NCBI RefSeq assembly: GCF_900177375.1
Contig: NZ_FWZU01000002.1
Coordinates: 620,001 to 684,000, forward strand
DNA: 64,000 nucleotides
Direction: 5' to 3'
Source of the DNA: Desulfovibrio gilichinskyi
GTDB taxonomy: Bacteria; Desulfobacterota; Desulfovibrionia; Desulfovibrionales; Desulfovibrionaceae
In this document: in pieces, positions 42,665 through 52,100 of the stretch
Numbering within the stretch: the first letter of the stretch is position 1
Layout of the letters: each line of letters starts with the position of its first letter
Program-made: the position numbers and the translations under genes
Notes under the pieces: model-generated
The model's input: only the letters and a program-made list of their open reading frames with translations
Told to the model about the DNA's origin: nothing
The model's database searches: none

Positions 42665-43756
42665 TCAGGAAATTTCATTAAAAGCAGCATCGCGTTCAAC
42701 CGGAACAAATCCGCAACCGATAATCATCTCTTCCAGATCTTTTCTGCTGATAGCCTGATCAGATGATGCTCCTGCCATATGCCCGATTATTTCTTCCACA
42801 ACTGTTCCGTCAAAGTCATCTGCTCCGTAGTGAAGAGCAGCCTGAGCCTGTTTAACAGTGAGCATTACCCAATAGGCTTTTATGTGTGGAATGTTGTCCA
42901 GCATAAGTCTGCTTATGGCTATGGTTCTTAATTCGTCCAACCCCGTCAGCGGGTTATCTATTTTAAGTTTGCTGTTTTCAGTTAGAAACGGAAGAGGGAT
43001 GAAACAGTTATAACCGCCGGAAATATCCTGCTGTTTGCGTAACCTGTCCAGATGATCAAGGCGATCTGCAATTGATTCGACATGCCCGTAAAGCATTGTG
43101 CAGTTTGTGGAGAACCCTAGTGAATGGGCTTCGCCGTGTATCTTAAGCCATGTTTCGGCATCGATTTTTTTAGGACATATTTTGTTGCGCGTTTCAGAAG
43201 CGAATATTTCTGCTCCGCCGCCTGTCAGCATTTCAACTCCGACCGCTTGTAACCTTTTCAGAATTTCAAGAGTCGTAGTTTTTTCAATGTTTGCGAAGTT
43301 TGCAATTTCAACAACCGTAAAGCATTTCAGAGTTGCCTTGGGAAATTCTTTTTTAACCTCTATGAAGGTTTCTTCAAAAAAAGAAAGAGGAATATCTGGA
43401 TGACATCCGCCGACCACATGAATTTCACGCGGCGAAACGGGGGCATTACGCAATTTCTCTAAAATTTCATTCTTTGATAAATGAAATGATCCTTCCTCAC
43501 CGCGTTTGCGTGCATAGGCACAAAATTTACAACCGTTAATACAAATATTGGTATAGTTGATATGGCGGTTCAAGACATAGAAAGCTTTGTTTCCGTGCAG
43601 CTTGCGCCTTGCTATTGATGCCAGAGCGCCCAGTGCATTGATGTCGGCGCAGTTATATAGGATGTGACCGTCTTCAATAGAGAGTCTTTCCCCGTCCAAG
43701 ACTTTTTCCAGAATGGAACCAAGCCCTACGTTTTCGAAATATTTTTTTGAAATCAT
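42665..43756 (-). CDS. mqnE: Aminofutalosine synthase MqnE (radical SAM)
   Basis: MqnE joins 3-enolpyruvylbenzoate to S-adenosylmethionine to make aminofutalosine. The 363-residue product has CINGCKFCAYARKRGEEG (CxxxCxxC), VVGGCHPDIPLSFF and MLTGGGAEIFASETRNKICP, the pattern of MqnE rather than MqnC. AAGGTG precedes the ATG at 43756. It is the first gene of the minus-strand unit. Confidence 0.94.
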   Translation of the reverse strand: MISKKYFENVGLGSILEKVLDGERLSIEDGHILYNCADINALGALASIARRKLHGNKAFYVLNRHINYTNICINGCKFCAYARKRGEEGSFHLSKNEILEKLRNAPVSPREIHVVGGCHPDIPLSFFEETFIEVKKEFPKATLKCFTVVEIANFANIEKTTTLEILKRLQAVGVEMLTGGGAEIFASETRNKICPKKIDAETWLKIHGEAHSLGFSTNCTMLYGHVESIADRLDHLDRLRKQQDISGGYNCFIPLPFLTENSKLKIDNPLTGLDELRTIAISRLMLDNIPHIKAYWVMLTVKQAQAALHYGADDFDGTVVEEIIGHMAGASSDQAISRKDLEEMIIGCGFVPVERDAAFNEIS

Positions 43757-43777
43757 ATTTTCACCTTTGTTGAACCG

Positions 43778-43806
43778 TAAATAAAAGTCGGCTCGTGCTA
43801 TGTCAA
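43778..43806 (-). promoter_or_regulatory. Possible promoter for mqnE-mqnC-mqnA
   Basis: On the minus strand a perfect TTGACA (complement of 43801-43806) lies 17 bases before TATTTA (complement of 43778-43783), 21 bases before the mqnE start. It lies in the 89-base gap shared with the divergent mqnD. Confidence 0.45.
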
Positions 43807-43845
43807 TACTGGATTTTATATCAGTAAAAATATAAAACTATTTCC

Positions 43846-44694
43846 ATGAGCAAAATACTGAAATTGGGCTTTTCACCATGCCCCAACGATACCTTTATAT
43901 TCCACGCTCTCGCAAGCGGAGCGATCAATATTGAACCATACAAACTAAGCATTACTCTTGCTGATGTTGAAGAACTGAATTCTCTGGCCCGCACCGGGCA
44001 GATGGATATCTGCAAAGTTTCAGCTCATGCGGCCGCGCATATTATGAATGATTATATTCTTCTGCGTGCCGGAGGAGCTATGGGCAGAGGAGTAGGGCCT
44101 CTTTTACTGACTCGGGAACCTTGCACTATAGAAGCCCTGAATGGCAAGCGTGTAGCTATACCGGGCATCCATACAACTGCAAATTTATTGTTCAGTCTCA
44201 TGTGCCGTGAAGCCGGAATACATGTTGAAACGGTTGAAATGGTCTTCGACGAAATTATGCCAGCGATTGCTTCAGGCAAAGTGGAAGCCGGGGTGGTTAT
44301 TCATGAAGGGCGTTTCACTTTTAGCGGGATGGGACTTACAAAGCTTGCCGACCTTGGAAAGTGGTGGGAGGATTATTCAGGTCTGCCTATCCCGCTCGGC
44401 TCTATCGCTATAAAAAGGTCACTTGGAAGCGAAGTCGCTTCATTGATAAACTCCGCAATACGTAGAAGTCTGACTCTTTCACAGGTCGACCCCAGTCAAT
44501 CATGGTCCTACATAAAGAATCATGCGCAGGAGATGGACGAGAATGTTATCAACGAGCATATAAACACTTTTGTTACCGACTACAGCATGGACGTAGGTAA
44601 AGAAGGTGAGGACGCTGTTTCCAGGCTGCTGCGCGAAGCAGCTCAAATGGATTCACTCAATCTTCCGGATGGTCCATTCTTTATTAAGGAATAG
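43846..44694 (+). CDS. mqnD: 1,4-dihydroxy-6-naphthoate synthase MqnD
   Basis: MqnD cleaves cyclic dehypoxanthinyl futalosine to 1,4-dihydroxy-6-naphthoate. The 282-residue product has the family start LGFSPCPNDTFIFHALASG, VSAHAAAHIM, GRGVGPLLL and HTTANLLFSLM, and the VVIHEGRFTF block with the reactive His. It is divergent from mqnE. No ribosome site is visible before the ATG; a TATAAA nine bases upstream suggests a very short or absent leader. Its 3' end overlaps the next gene convergently by 11 bases. The futalosine hydrolase gene (mqnB) is not in the window. Confidence 0.94.
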   Translation: MSKILKLGFSPCPNDTFIFHALASGAINIEPYKLSITLADVEELNSLARTGQMDICKVSAHAAAHIMNDYILLRAGGAMGRGVGPLLLTREPCTIEALNGKRVAIPGIHTTANLLFSLMCREAGIHVETVEMVFDEIMPAIASGKVEAGVVIHEGRFTFSGMGLTKLADLGKWWEDYSGLPIPLGSIAIKRSLGSEVASLINSAIRRSLTLSQVDPSQSWSYIKNHAQEMDENVINEHINTFVTDYSMDVGKEGEDAVSRLLREAAQMDSLNLPDGPFFIKE

Positions 44695-45604
44695 GGTTAA
44701 CTGCTAATTTAGGTTTTTTACGGCTGCGATGATCCTGGCTGAGTATTACGCCGAACATCACAAGACCTGCGGCAAAGATTTGGATAGTGTTTAATTTTTC
44801 ATCCAGTATCGTACAGCCCATGATCAAAGTAAAAACAGGAATTAGGTTAACATATGCAGTGGTCTGACTGGCCGGCAGGCGACTCATTCCATAGTTGTAC
44901 AAGCCGTATGCGCCTAAAGTGATACCTATTCCCAGATAGATAATTGAAAACGCCGCTGCCGGGTGAAATTCTGTCGGCAACACCGTTGTCGGCAGGGCCA
45001 GCAACGGGAGATAGAACAATGCTCCCATGGTTGCTTGAAAAGCGGTGATAAAAACTGCTGAATAGCGGGCGGTCATTTTCTTTAAAATGGTCATATAGCC
45101 AACTGCGCAGCACATTGCTAAAAATTCAAGAAAATTTCCTAGAACAGGATTCGGTGATGCGTCTGTTGTGCTGCTGTAGATTGAAAGCCAGATTCCCCCG
45201 GTTACAGCCAATAAAAATCCGAGGACAGTTTGCTGACTCAGTTTTTCTCCCAAAATAAATCTTGATGACACAGCCATAAGTAGTGGCAAGGTTGCCACGA
45301 TCATTCCGGCTTCTGACGCAGAAGTGTACAGCATAGCATGGCTTTCAAATATAAAGTACATGCACGGTTCACAAAAAGCCATGAAGACCAGCAGTTTAAA
45401 GTCTCCCTTTTGAAATTTTTGTTTTCGCAAGGATGGAAGAAAAAAAATAATGCACAGTGATGCCAGCATCATTCTTCCGAAAATAACAACCATGGGGTCG
45501 TAGACAGCCAAGGCAATTTTGAGAACAATAAATGAACTGGCCCACAGGAAAACCGCGGTAACAAGGGCGACCATAGGTACATATTTTGAATCAGCAAAGG
45601 GCAT
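44684..45604 (-). CDS. DMT-superfamily (EamA) transporter
   Basis: The 306-residue inner-membrane protein has about ten hydrophobic helices arranged as two EamA repeats (about 10-145 and 155-290), with the typical first helix VFLWASSFIVLKIAL and late motif TTAYVNLIPVFTLIMG. Members export metabolites or amino acids; the substrate cannot be told. The 3' end overlaps mqnD by 11 bases. Confidence 0.88.
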   Translation of the reverse strand: MPFADSKYVPMVALVTAVFLWASSFIVLKIALAVYDPMVVIFGRMMLASLCIIFFLPSLRKQKFQKGDFKLLVFMAFCEPCMYFIFESHAMLYTSASEAGMIVATLPLLMAVSSRFILGEKLSQQTVLGFLLAVTGGIWLSIYSSTTDASPNPVLGNFLEFLAMCCAVGYMTILKKMTARYSAVFITAFQATMGALFYLPLLALPTTVLPTEFHPAAAFSIIYLGIGITLGAYGLYNYGMSRLPASQTTAYVNLIPVFTLIMGCTILDEKLNTIQIFAAGLVMFGVILSQDHRSRKKPKLAVNPIP

Positions 45605-45664
45605 TTTGTTACTCTTAACAGCAAATTTTTACACGGTGTAAGGTAAAAACAAACATTAAAATAG

Positions 45665-45698
45665 AAAACCCCGGAAGAACTGATTCTTCCGGGGTTTT
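45665..45698. terminator. Hairpin terminator between two minus-strand genes
   Basis: AAAACCCCGGAAGAA (45665-45679) pairs perfectly with TTCTTCCGGGGTTTT (45684-45698) around CTGA. It follows the small zinc-ribbon gene read on the minus strand; on the plus strand it also has a T-run close by. Confidence 0.85.
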
Positions 45699-45721
45699 AG
45701 TTTTTTTAAAGAAGATTCAGA

Positions 45722-45979
45722 CTATTTGCACCACGCAAGCAGGTTGAATGGATGGTAATTGTTATCCGGATTTTCTGCATAACGGCAACCGAGGTTTGAG
45801 TCATCGCGTTTGTTGATGATATCAGAATCAGACCCTACAAAAAAATTGCATTTGTTATTGTTGCATACAACGATAACTCCCCATCCTGATTCCGGTGGGG
45901 CAATCCAAGGGGAAAGAGGTTCATTGCAATGGGGGCAGAGTCTTTCTTCTAATTCAACACCGCTATAAATATAAGTCAT
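45722..45979 (-). CDS. Small Cys-rich protein, zinc-ribbon-like, unknown function
   Basis: I do not recognise this 85-residue protein. It has two Cys pairs, C15-P-H-C18 and C39-x4-C44, spaced as in a zinc ribbon, followed by an unstructured Asp/Asn-rich part (residues about 50-75) and Cys at 65 and 84. AAGGAG lies seven bases before the ATG, so it is well supported as a gene. It is transcribed alone, with a terminator after it. No signal peptide or membrane helix is seen, so a cytoplasmic location is likely. Confidence 0.75.
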   Translation of the reverse strand: MTYIYSGVELEERLCPHCNEPLSPWIAPPESGWGVIVVCNNNKCNFFVGSDSDIINKRDDSNLGCRYAENPDNNYHPFNLLAWCK

Positions 45980-46065
45980 GGCTGGTCTCCTTGAAATATG
46001 CTTAAAAAGATTGACGCTGTGAATTAATTCACAACATCCATAAAGTAATGATCATTGATAGAACG

Positions 46066-46596
46066 TCAAGAGGCTGATTCAACTACTTCGCGTAAAGCCT
46101 TGAACAGAGCTCTGGAAGATTTAGGAGGTTTTCCTGAATCTATTTCCTTTTTAGCATTTCTGGCGAGTTGCGCGATTCTTTGTCTTTCTGCATTCGGATG
46201 AAGTTCCATAAGCTCATCAAGCATGGTCATATCGCCTTCGATAAGTCTTTTTCTCCACTTCTCAAGCATATTGAATCGCATGTTGTCTTCACTGTTACCG
46301 AATTCGACGTCATTTAGAAAATCGATTACGGGCTGAGTTTCAATTTCACGCATTAATTTGCCGAGGTACTGAGTTTGACGTCTTTTTGCTTCATGAGCAG
46401 TAATAGCCTTAGCTTCCAAAACTTCGTCTATGAAATATCGTGGAAGTCCTGATTTCTTAAGAGATTCAGGGCCTAATTCCATTAATTTTTCAGCTAATTT
46501 CTGTAACTTAGTCATTTCCCGCTTTTTATGGGAGCGACTAGGTCCTGAATATTCCTCTTCTTCTTCGTCGTAGTATTCTTCTTCGTAGTTAGACAT
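46066..46596 (-). CDS. darP: Ribosome-associated assembly factor DarP/YjgA family (DUF615)
   Basis: The 176-residue protein has an acidic N-terminus (about 1-20), then the DUF615 pattern: KREMTKLQKLAEKLMELGPE, a short helical block and EAKRRQTQYLGKLMRE, which is close to the YjgA signature. In E. coli the protein aids late maturation of the 50S subunit. The C-terminal region NAERQRIAQLARNAKKE supports the match. It stands alone on the minus strand. Confidence 0.88.
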   Translation of the reverse strand: MSNYEEEYYDEEEEEYSGPSRSHKKREMTKLQKLAEKLMELGPESLKKSGLPRYFIDEVLEAKAITAHEAKRRQTQYLGKLMREIETQPVIDFLNDVEFGNSEDNMRFNMLEKWRKRLIEGDMTMLDELMELHPNAERQRIAQLARNAKKEIDSGKPPKSSRALFKALREVVESAS

Positions 46597-46694
46597 ATTT
46601 TTTCTGTTTTGTAGTTATGGATAGCCATAACGAAATGATGAATTTTTAAAAAAGTATCATCCACTTTTTTACGAATAATCACAAGCTAAGATAT

Positions 46695-47576
46695 TCAGCT
46701 TCTGTTAGTGAGCCAGACTCCGCCAATTGTGAGAATTCCGCCGATAATAAGCGGCAATCCTACAGATTCACCAAGAAGAATCACTCCTAGAAGTATGGCT
46801 GTTATGGGAACAAGATTAATAAATATGCCGGCTTTTGACGGACCTATTTTCCCGATAGCGTCACAATACCAGCTGAAACCCAAAGTTGTTCCAAGAAAAG
46901 CGAGGAATATAACGCAGCCGAAGTCAAGTAAGGTTATTTTTTGTACTTCGGCGATCAGGTTGTTGGAAAAGGCCGGAACAGCCAGCATCACTGTGCCGAA
47001 TAAGCAGGACCAGAATACAGCGTTAAAAGGTGAAACTTTTTTCATTACCGGCTTTCCGGCCAGAGAATAGGCTGTCCAGCTTAACACGCAGCCTAGAATA
47101 CAGAGGTCGCCGAAACTGACTCCTTGAGTCAGCAGAGTTATGGGATTTCCATTTCCAATAACAGTCGTCACGCCGACAAGAGCAAGCAGAAAACCAGCCG
47201 CTTTTGATAAAGTGAACTTTTCTTTAAATATAACGGCAGAGCCGATGGCAATTACTGTCGGTACAGCAGCAATTATCAAAGAAGCTCTACCTGCTGAAAT
47301 GGTTTGAAGCCCCGTGAAGAACATAATATTATAAAGAAAAACTCCGGTCACAGCCATAAGCATTAAAGGTAAGATATCTTCTTTTTGACACTTCGGAGGT
47401 TTTCCCGTTGATCTGCATATGAGTAGAAACATAAAAAATGTCGCGAATAAAAAGCGGAGAAATGCTGCTGAATAAGGTGACATGTCACCTGCTAAAATTT
47501 TTCCGGCAATCCAAGTTCCGCCCCAAAAGACTACAGACCCGATCAGCTTAAGATAAACAATACGCGATGATGACAT
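46695..47576 (-). CDS. DMT-superfamily (EamA) transporter
   Basis: The 293-residue protein has ten hydrophobic helices in two EamA repeats, beginning VVFWGGTWIAGKILAG and with GRASLIIAAVPTVIAIGSAV at the repeat end. The substrate is unknown. It overlaps the C_GCAxxG_C_C gene upstream by one base (TAATG), so the two are co-transcribed. It is a distant paralogue of the transporter at 44684. Confidence 0.88.
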   Translation of the reverse strand: MSSSRIVYLKLIGSVVFWGGTWIAGKILAGDMSPYSAAFLRFLFATFFMFLLICRSTGKPPKCQKEDILPLMLMAVTGVFLYNIMFFTGLQTISAGRASLIIAAVPTVIAIGSAVIFKEKFTLSKAAGFLLALVGVTTVIGNGNPITLLTQGVSFGDLCILGCVLSWTAYSLAGKPVMKKVSPFNAVFWSCLFGTVMLAVPAFSNNLIAEVQKITLLDFGCVIFLAFLGTTLGFSWYCDAIGKIGPSKAGIFINLVPITAILLGVILLGESVGLPLIIGGILTIGGVWLTNRS

Positions 47577-48019
47577 TAGTTTTTGGTGTTCTCATTAAGG
47601 ATGTTTAAGGTGTAGTCAGTAACTTCTTCAACGAGATCTAAACATACTTTTTGCTTAATACCTTCGTTTTTAAATTTGTTACTTCCGTCAGGTATCGATA
47701 AGTCGCAATCGGTAAGTTTAAAACAGTTGTCACTGTTGAATTTGTTTTTAAAATGGGCCGTGAGTAACTGTGTAAGCTTATAGCACAGATCTACTGACTG
47801 GTCAGGGGCTGTCCGTCCGTGAATCAAACTTATAGCCAGAATTCCTCCTGCTAAAGCTCCGCAATTTCCTTTAGTTCTTGCTGTCCCGGAACAGAACGCT
47901 GTGGCAATAGCCGGAACATTAGAATTCTCAATTTTTCTTGCCTCGCAGATTGCAAGCAGAACGCTTTCTGCGCACATGTAGCCGTTTTCAAAATAATATC
48001 GTGCTCTTTGTCCGTGCAT
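47576..48019 (-). CDS. C_GCAxxG_C_C family protein (Cys-rich, probable redox role)
   Basis: The 147-residue protein fits the C_GCAxxG_C_C family: a Cys in YMCAESVLLAI, a central FCSG...GNCGALAGGI and later Cys in DNCFKLTDC and KVCLDLV. Such proteins are found next to transporters or oxidoreductases; their function is not established. It is the first gene of a two-gene unit with the EamA transporter. The ATG at 48019 lacks a strong ribosome site but fits the family start. Confidence 0.85.
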   Translation of the reverse strand: MHGQRARYYFENGYMCAESVLLAICEARKIENSNVPAIATAFCSGTARTKGNCGALAGGILAISLIHGRTAPDQSVDLCYKLTQLLTAHFKNKFNSDNCFKLTDCDLSIPDGSNKFKNEGIKQKVCLDLVEEVTDYTLNILNENTKN

Positions 48020-48221
48020 ATAGAATTCTCCGGTAAAATAGGGATACGTCAGATTTGTATTGGTAGTGATAGGTCAAGAGTGGGAAATATTTAACTTCGT
48101 AAGATTGTAATGGAAAATAGTTACCTCGGATTAATGTGTCAAGATGGTTTAAATGTGACACTTGAAGCCGAGCCTGTGTCTAAAATACAATTTTTACGAA
48201 TATTATGCTGTAAAAGCTTTC

Positions 48222-48249
48222 AATTGAGTACAAAAACATTTAATTGAGT
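48222..48249 (+). repeat. Paired direct repeat, candidate operator for the Lrp-type regulator
   Basis: The 8-base unit AATTGAGT occurs at 48222-48229 and 48242-48249, a spacing of 20 bases, close to two helical turns. Lrp/AsnC proteins often bind such phased AT-rich sites before their own gene. Confidence 0.35.
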
Positions 48250-48454
48250 GTTAGATTAGCTAAATTTTAGAGTATTATTGTGTATGATGTTTTCGGAGTC
48301 ATCAGTATTTGTTTTCATGCGGCTCAATTCATGGTTGCTGAATCATGATCTTTATTTTAGTAGGAACATAAATGATTTTTCTGACTTATCTTCTCAAAAA
48401 ATACTGTTTATCAAAACTTTAATCTGTGTTGCGGTGTTAATTGCGTCTTTTGTC

Positions 48455-48483
48455 TTGACAAAACCTTTAAAATTGAATTTTAT
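48455..48483 (+). promoter_or_regulatory. Sigma-70 type promoter for the Lrp/AsnC gene
   Basis: TTGACA (48455-48460) and TTTTAT (48478-48483) are separated by 17 bases. Transcription would start near 48490, only a few bases before the ATG at 48496, giving a leaderless or nearly leaderless mRNA. Confidence 0.5.
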
Positions 48484-48495
48484 TCGTATAAACAC

Positions 48496-48978
48496 ATGAG
48501 TAAGAAAAAAATCGACGAAACTGACAGAAGAATTCTGACAATACTTCAGAATAGCGGAAGAATTTCGAATGCCGATATCGCAAGAAAGGTCGGAATGGCT
48601 CCTTCTGCTGTACTTGAGCGGGTGCGTAAGCTGGAAAGCAAGGGCATACTTGTCGGATATGAAGCTATTGTATCCCCTCAGTCTGTAGGACGATCCCTGA
48701 CAGCATTTATTTACGTTAATGCGAGTGAAGGTGTCGGAGCTACAGATACAGGTGCTGAACTAGCTAAGATTCCCGGGGTATTGGAAGTGCATTATTGTGC
48801 AGGACGGGACAGCTATTTAATTAAGGTCAGGTGCGAAGATACTGACGGCTTGGCAATTATGCTCGGCAGTATCGGAAGTATTGAGACCGTGAGGGATACG
48901 AATTCCACCATCGTTTTAAATACGATTAAGGAATCCAGAGCTATTCCCCTTGGCGAAGACATCGATGAAGATTTTTAG
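48496..48978 (+). CDS. Lrp/AsnC-family transcriptional regulator
   Basis: The 160-residue product has an N-terminal helix-turn-helix (about 8-55: RRILTILQNSGRISNADIAR and MAPSAVLERVRKLESKGI) and a C-terminal ligand-binding RAM domain (about 65-150) with VLEVHYCAGRDSYLIKV. It lies just before putA on the same strand and is a likely proline-responsive activator of it, as seen with PutR/Lrp-type genes elsewhere. No ribosome site precedes the ATG. A palindrome lies between the two genes. Confidence 0.92.
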   Translation: MSKKKIDETDRRILTILQNSGRISNADIARKVGMAPSAVLERVRKLESKGILVGYEAIVSPQSVGRSLTAFIYVNASEGVGATDTGAELAKIPGVLEVHYCAGRDSYLIKVRCEDTDGLAIMLGSIGSIETVRDTNSTIVLNTIKESRAIPLGEDIDEDF

Positions 48979-49020
48979 CAGACTGAGCAAATCTCCTGCC
49001 GATAGTTTTGCAGCATAGCC

Positions 49021-49049
49021 TGAATTGGAGCTGTGAATGCTCCAATTCA
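49021..49049 (+). promoter_or_regulatory. Perfect palindrome between the Lrp gene and putA
   Basis: TGAATTGGAGC (49021-49031) pairs perfectly with GCTCCAATTCA (49039-49049) around a 7-base loop. No T-run follows, so it is a poor terminator. It may be an operator or an mRNA structure controlling putA 87 bases downstream. Confidence 0.5.
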
Positions 49050-49135
49050 TGGATTGCCTGAAACTTGGGTGTGATTTTTAATCAGTCTGCGAAAATAATT
49101 TCAAAGGCGAACATTAAAAATCATGGAGAATTTTT

Positions 49136-52100
49136 ATGAGTGTAGAAATTTCTACTCTTGACCCGCAGGTCATTGAGCGCGGTAAAGTCTTTTTTAAATC
49201 TATTTCAGGTGAGGCCCCATCCGTTTTTAATAAAGGATGGTGGACTGGAAAGGTTATGGACTGGGCAATGAAGAATGAAGACTTCAAGGTCCAGATGTTT
49301 CGCTTTGTCGATGTTCTGCCATATCTGAATACTTCTGATTCACTTTCAAGACATATTGAAGAATATTTTGCAGCGGATGACAGCAATATCCCTGATGTTC
49401 TTAAATGGGGCGCATCTAAAACCGGATTCGGCGGAGGTCTTGTTGCAAAGGTTCTCAATAGAACAATCCGCACTAATATTGAAGGTATGGCCCGTCAGTT
49501 CATCATCGGTCAGCAGGCTAAAGAAGCGGTAAAAGGAATTCGTAAACTCCGTAAAGACGGCTTTGCGTTTGTTCTGGACCTCTTAGGTGAAGCGACTGTC
49601 AGTGAAGAAGAAGCTCAGGCTTATCTTGACGGGTATATGGAAGTTCTGGGTGCCATTGAAAAAGAATATAAAAAATGGGATGCGCTTGACAGTTCCGGTG
49701 ATCTTGACTGGGGAAGTGCTCCTAAAATAAATGTAGCTGTAAAGCCGTCAGCATTTTATTCACAGTCCAAGCCTGTTGATCTTGAAGGAACAGTGCAGGG
49801 CATGATTAAAAGCATTGAACCTGTTTATCAGAAAGTGATGGGCATGGACGGGTTCATGTGCATTGATATGGAGTCTCTGAAATATAAAGAGCCTACCGTT
49901 GAAATGTTTAAAAGGCTCAGAAAGAAATATCCGGAATATCAGCATATCGGAATTGTTTTTCAGGCATACCTTAAAAGCGTAGACAATGATGTTAAAGGAT
50001 TAATCGAGTGGGCCAGAGCAGAAAACCTGCCTATATCCATACGTCTTGTAAAGGGTGCTTACTGGGATTCTGAAACAGTCATAGCCAAACAGAACGACTG
50101 GGAAGTTCCGGTATGGACGCATAAGCCTGAAACTGACGCGGCTTATGAACGTGTTGCCAAAATGATTCTTGAAAACAGCGATATCTGTCATTTTGCCTGC
50201 GCATCACATAATATTCGTACTATTTCAGCTGTCATGGAAATGGCCAGTGTTATGAATGTTCCGACTGAAAGGTATGAATTTCAGGTACTGTACGGAATGG
50301 CTGAACCTGTCCGTAAAGGCTTAAAAAATGTTGCCAAGCGTGTACGTTTATATTGCCCTTACGGTGATCTTATTCCCGGAATGGCGTATCTAGTTCGCCG
50401 CTTGCTTGAAAACACCGCAAATGAATCTTTCTTGAAACAGACTTTTGCCGATGAAGCAGATGTCAGTATTCTTCTTGAAAATCCTGAACTGACCCTTAAA
50501 CGTGAGTTGGCGAATAAACCCGCTGCGAAGCCTGACACGCGAATCCGTTATCGAGGAGTTGAGGGCGAGCTGGAACCTTTCAGTAATTTCCCCCCGGTAG
50601 ATTTTACAGTAAAAGAAGAACGTGAAGTATATCCTGCTGCTATGAGCAAAATACGCAAGGATTTCGGTAAAAAGTATGCACTTCATATTAACGGGAAGGA
50701 TGTTGTAACTGACGATACTCTCGATTCATATAATCCTGCGGATCCTTCAGAAATTATCGGAACTGTTTGTCAGGCCGGAATTGCTGAAGTTGATCAGGCT
50801 GTCAGTGCGGCCAAGCAGGCTTATATTGACTGGCGCAATGTTGAACCTAGAGAACGTGCGCAGTATCTTCTTAAAGCTTCAAAGTATTGCAAAGAACATA
50901 TTCATGATCTTTGCGCTTTGCAGGTGCTTGAAGTCGGCAAGCAGTGGGATCAGGCACAGGCTGATATCGGTGAAGCAATTGACTTCATGGAATATTATGC
51001 CCGTGAAATGATCCGCCTAGGCGATCCTAAACGTATGGGTAACTCTCCCGGAGAGTTCAGCCAGTATTTCTATCAGGGTAAAGGTGTCGCCGCTGTAATC
51101 GCTCCTTGGAACTTCCCTCTGGCAATCAGTGTCGGAATGGTTGCAGCTGCTATTGTCTGCGGTTGTCCGGTTGTCTACAAACCTGCTGGTATTTCCTCTG
51201 TCGTCGGGCACGGACTTGTCGATATGTTCAAAGCCGCAGGACTTCCTGACGGTGTATTCAACTACACCCCGGGTCGCGGTTCTGTAATGGGTGACTATCT
51301 TGTCGATCATCCTGATATCGCTGTAATAGCTTTCACAGGATCAATGGAAGTAGGTTTAAGAATTCAGGAACGTGCTGCAAAGGTTCATCCCGGGCAGGAA
51401 CATTGCAAAAAAGTTATCGCCGAAATGGGCGGTAAAAATGCAATTATTATTGATGATGATGCCGACCTCGATGAAGCCGTGCTCGGAGTGCTTTACGCCT
51501 CCTTCGGTTTCCAGGGGCAGAAATGTTCTGCCTGTTCCCGCGTGATTGTTCTTGATTCTATTTACGATAGATTTGTGCACCGTCTGAAAGAAGCTGCTGA
51601 ATCCGTTAAGCTTGGACCTGCTGAAGATCCTTCAAATTACATGGGACCGGTTGTCGATAAGGCAGCACAGAAAAATGTTCTCAATTACGGCAAAATAGCT
51701 GAAGAAGAAGGTAAAGTTCTTGTTAAGCATGAAGCCCCTGCTGAATACCTTTCAAAGGGTGGATGCTATACGCCTCTGCTTATAGTGGAAGGAATTACCA
51801 AGGAACATCGCATTGCTCAGGAAGAAGTTTTCGGACCGATACTCGCTGTCATGCGGGCAAGCACATTCCTTGAAGCTGTGGATATTGCAAACTCAACAAA
51901 ATTTGCATTGACCGGAGCAGTCTATTCCAGAAGCCCTAAAAATCTTGAATATGCTTCCAGAGAATTCAGAGTAGGTAACTTATACCTTAATAAACCAAGT
52001 GTCGGAGCTCTTGTTGAAAGACATTCCTTTGGCGGATTTAAGATGTCAGGCGTCGGTTCAAAGTCCGGTGGTCCTGATTACTTGTTACAGTTCATGGACC

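Larger units (their letters stand above)
48020..48495. other. Long intergenic region before the Lrp/AsnC gene
   Basis: These 476 bases are AT-rich. They hold a pair of AATTGAGT repeats 20 bases apart (48222-48229 and 48242-48249), a promoter (48455-48483) and a weak 73-residue open frame (48278-48499). That frame has no clear ribosome site and no recognised motif, though it ends in an ATGA overlap with the Lrp gene. I do not call it a gene. Confidence 0.5.

Noticed and set aside
48278-48499. A 73-residue frame ending in an ATGA overlap with the Lrp gene.
   Set aside because: It has no ribosome site, no recognised motif, and contains the likely promoter of the Lrp gene; the overlap can be chance.
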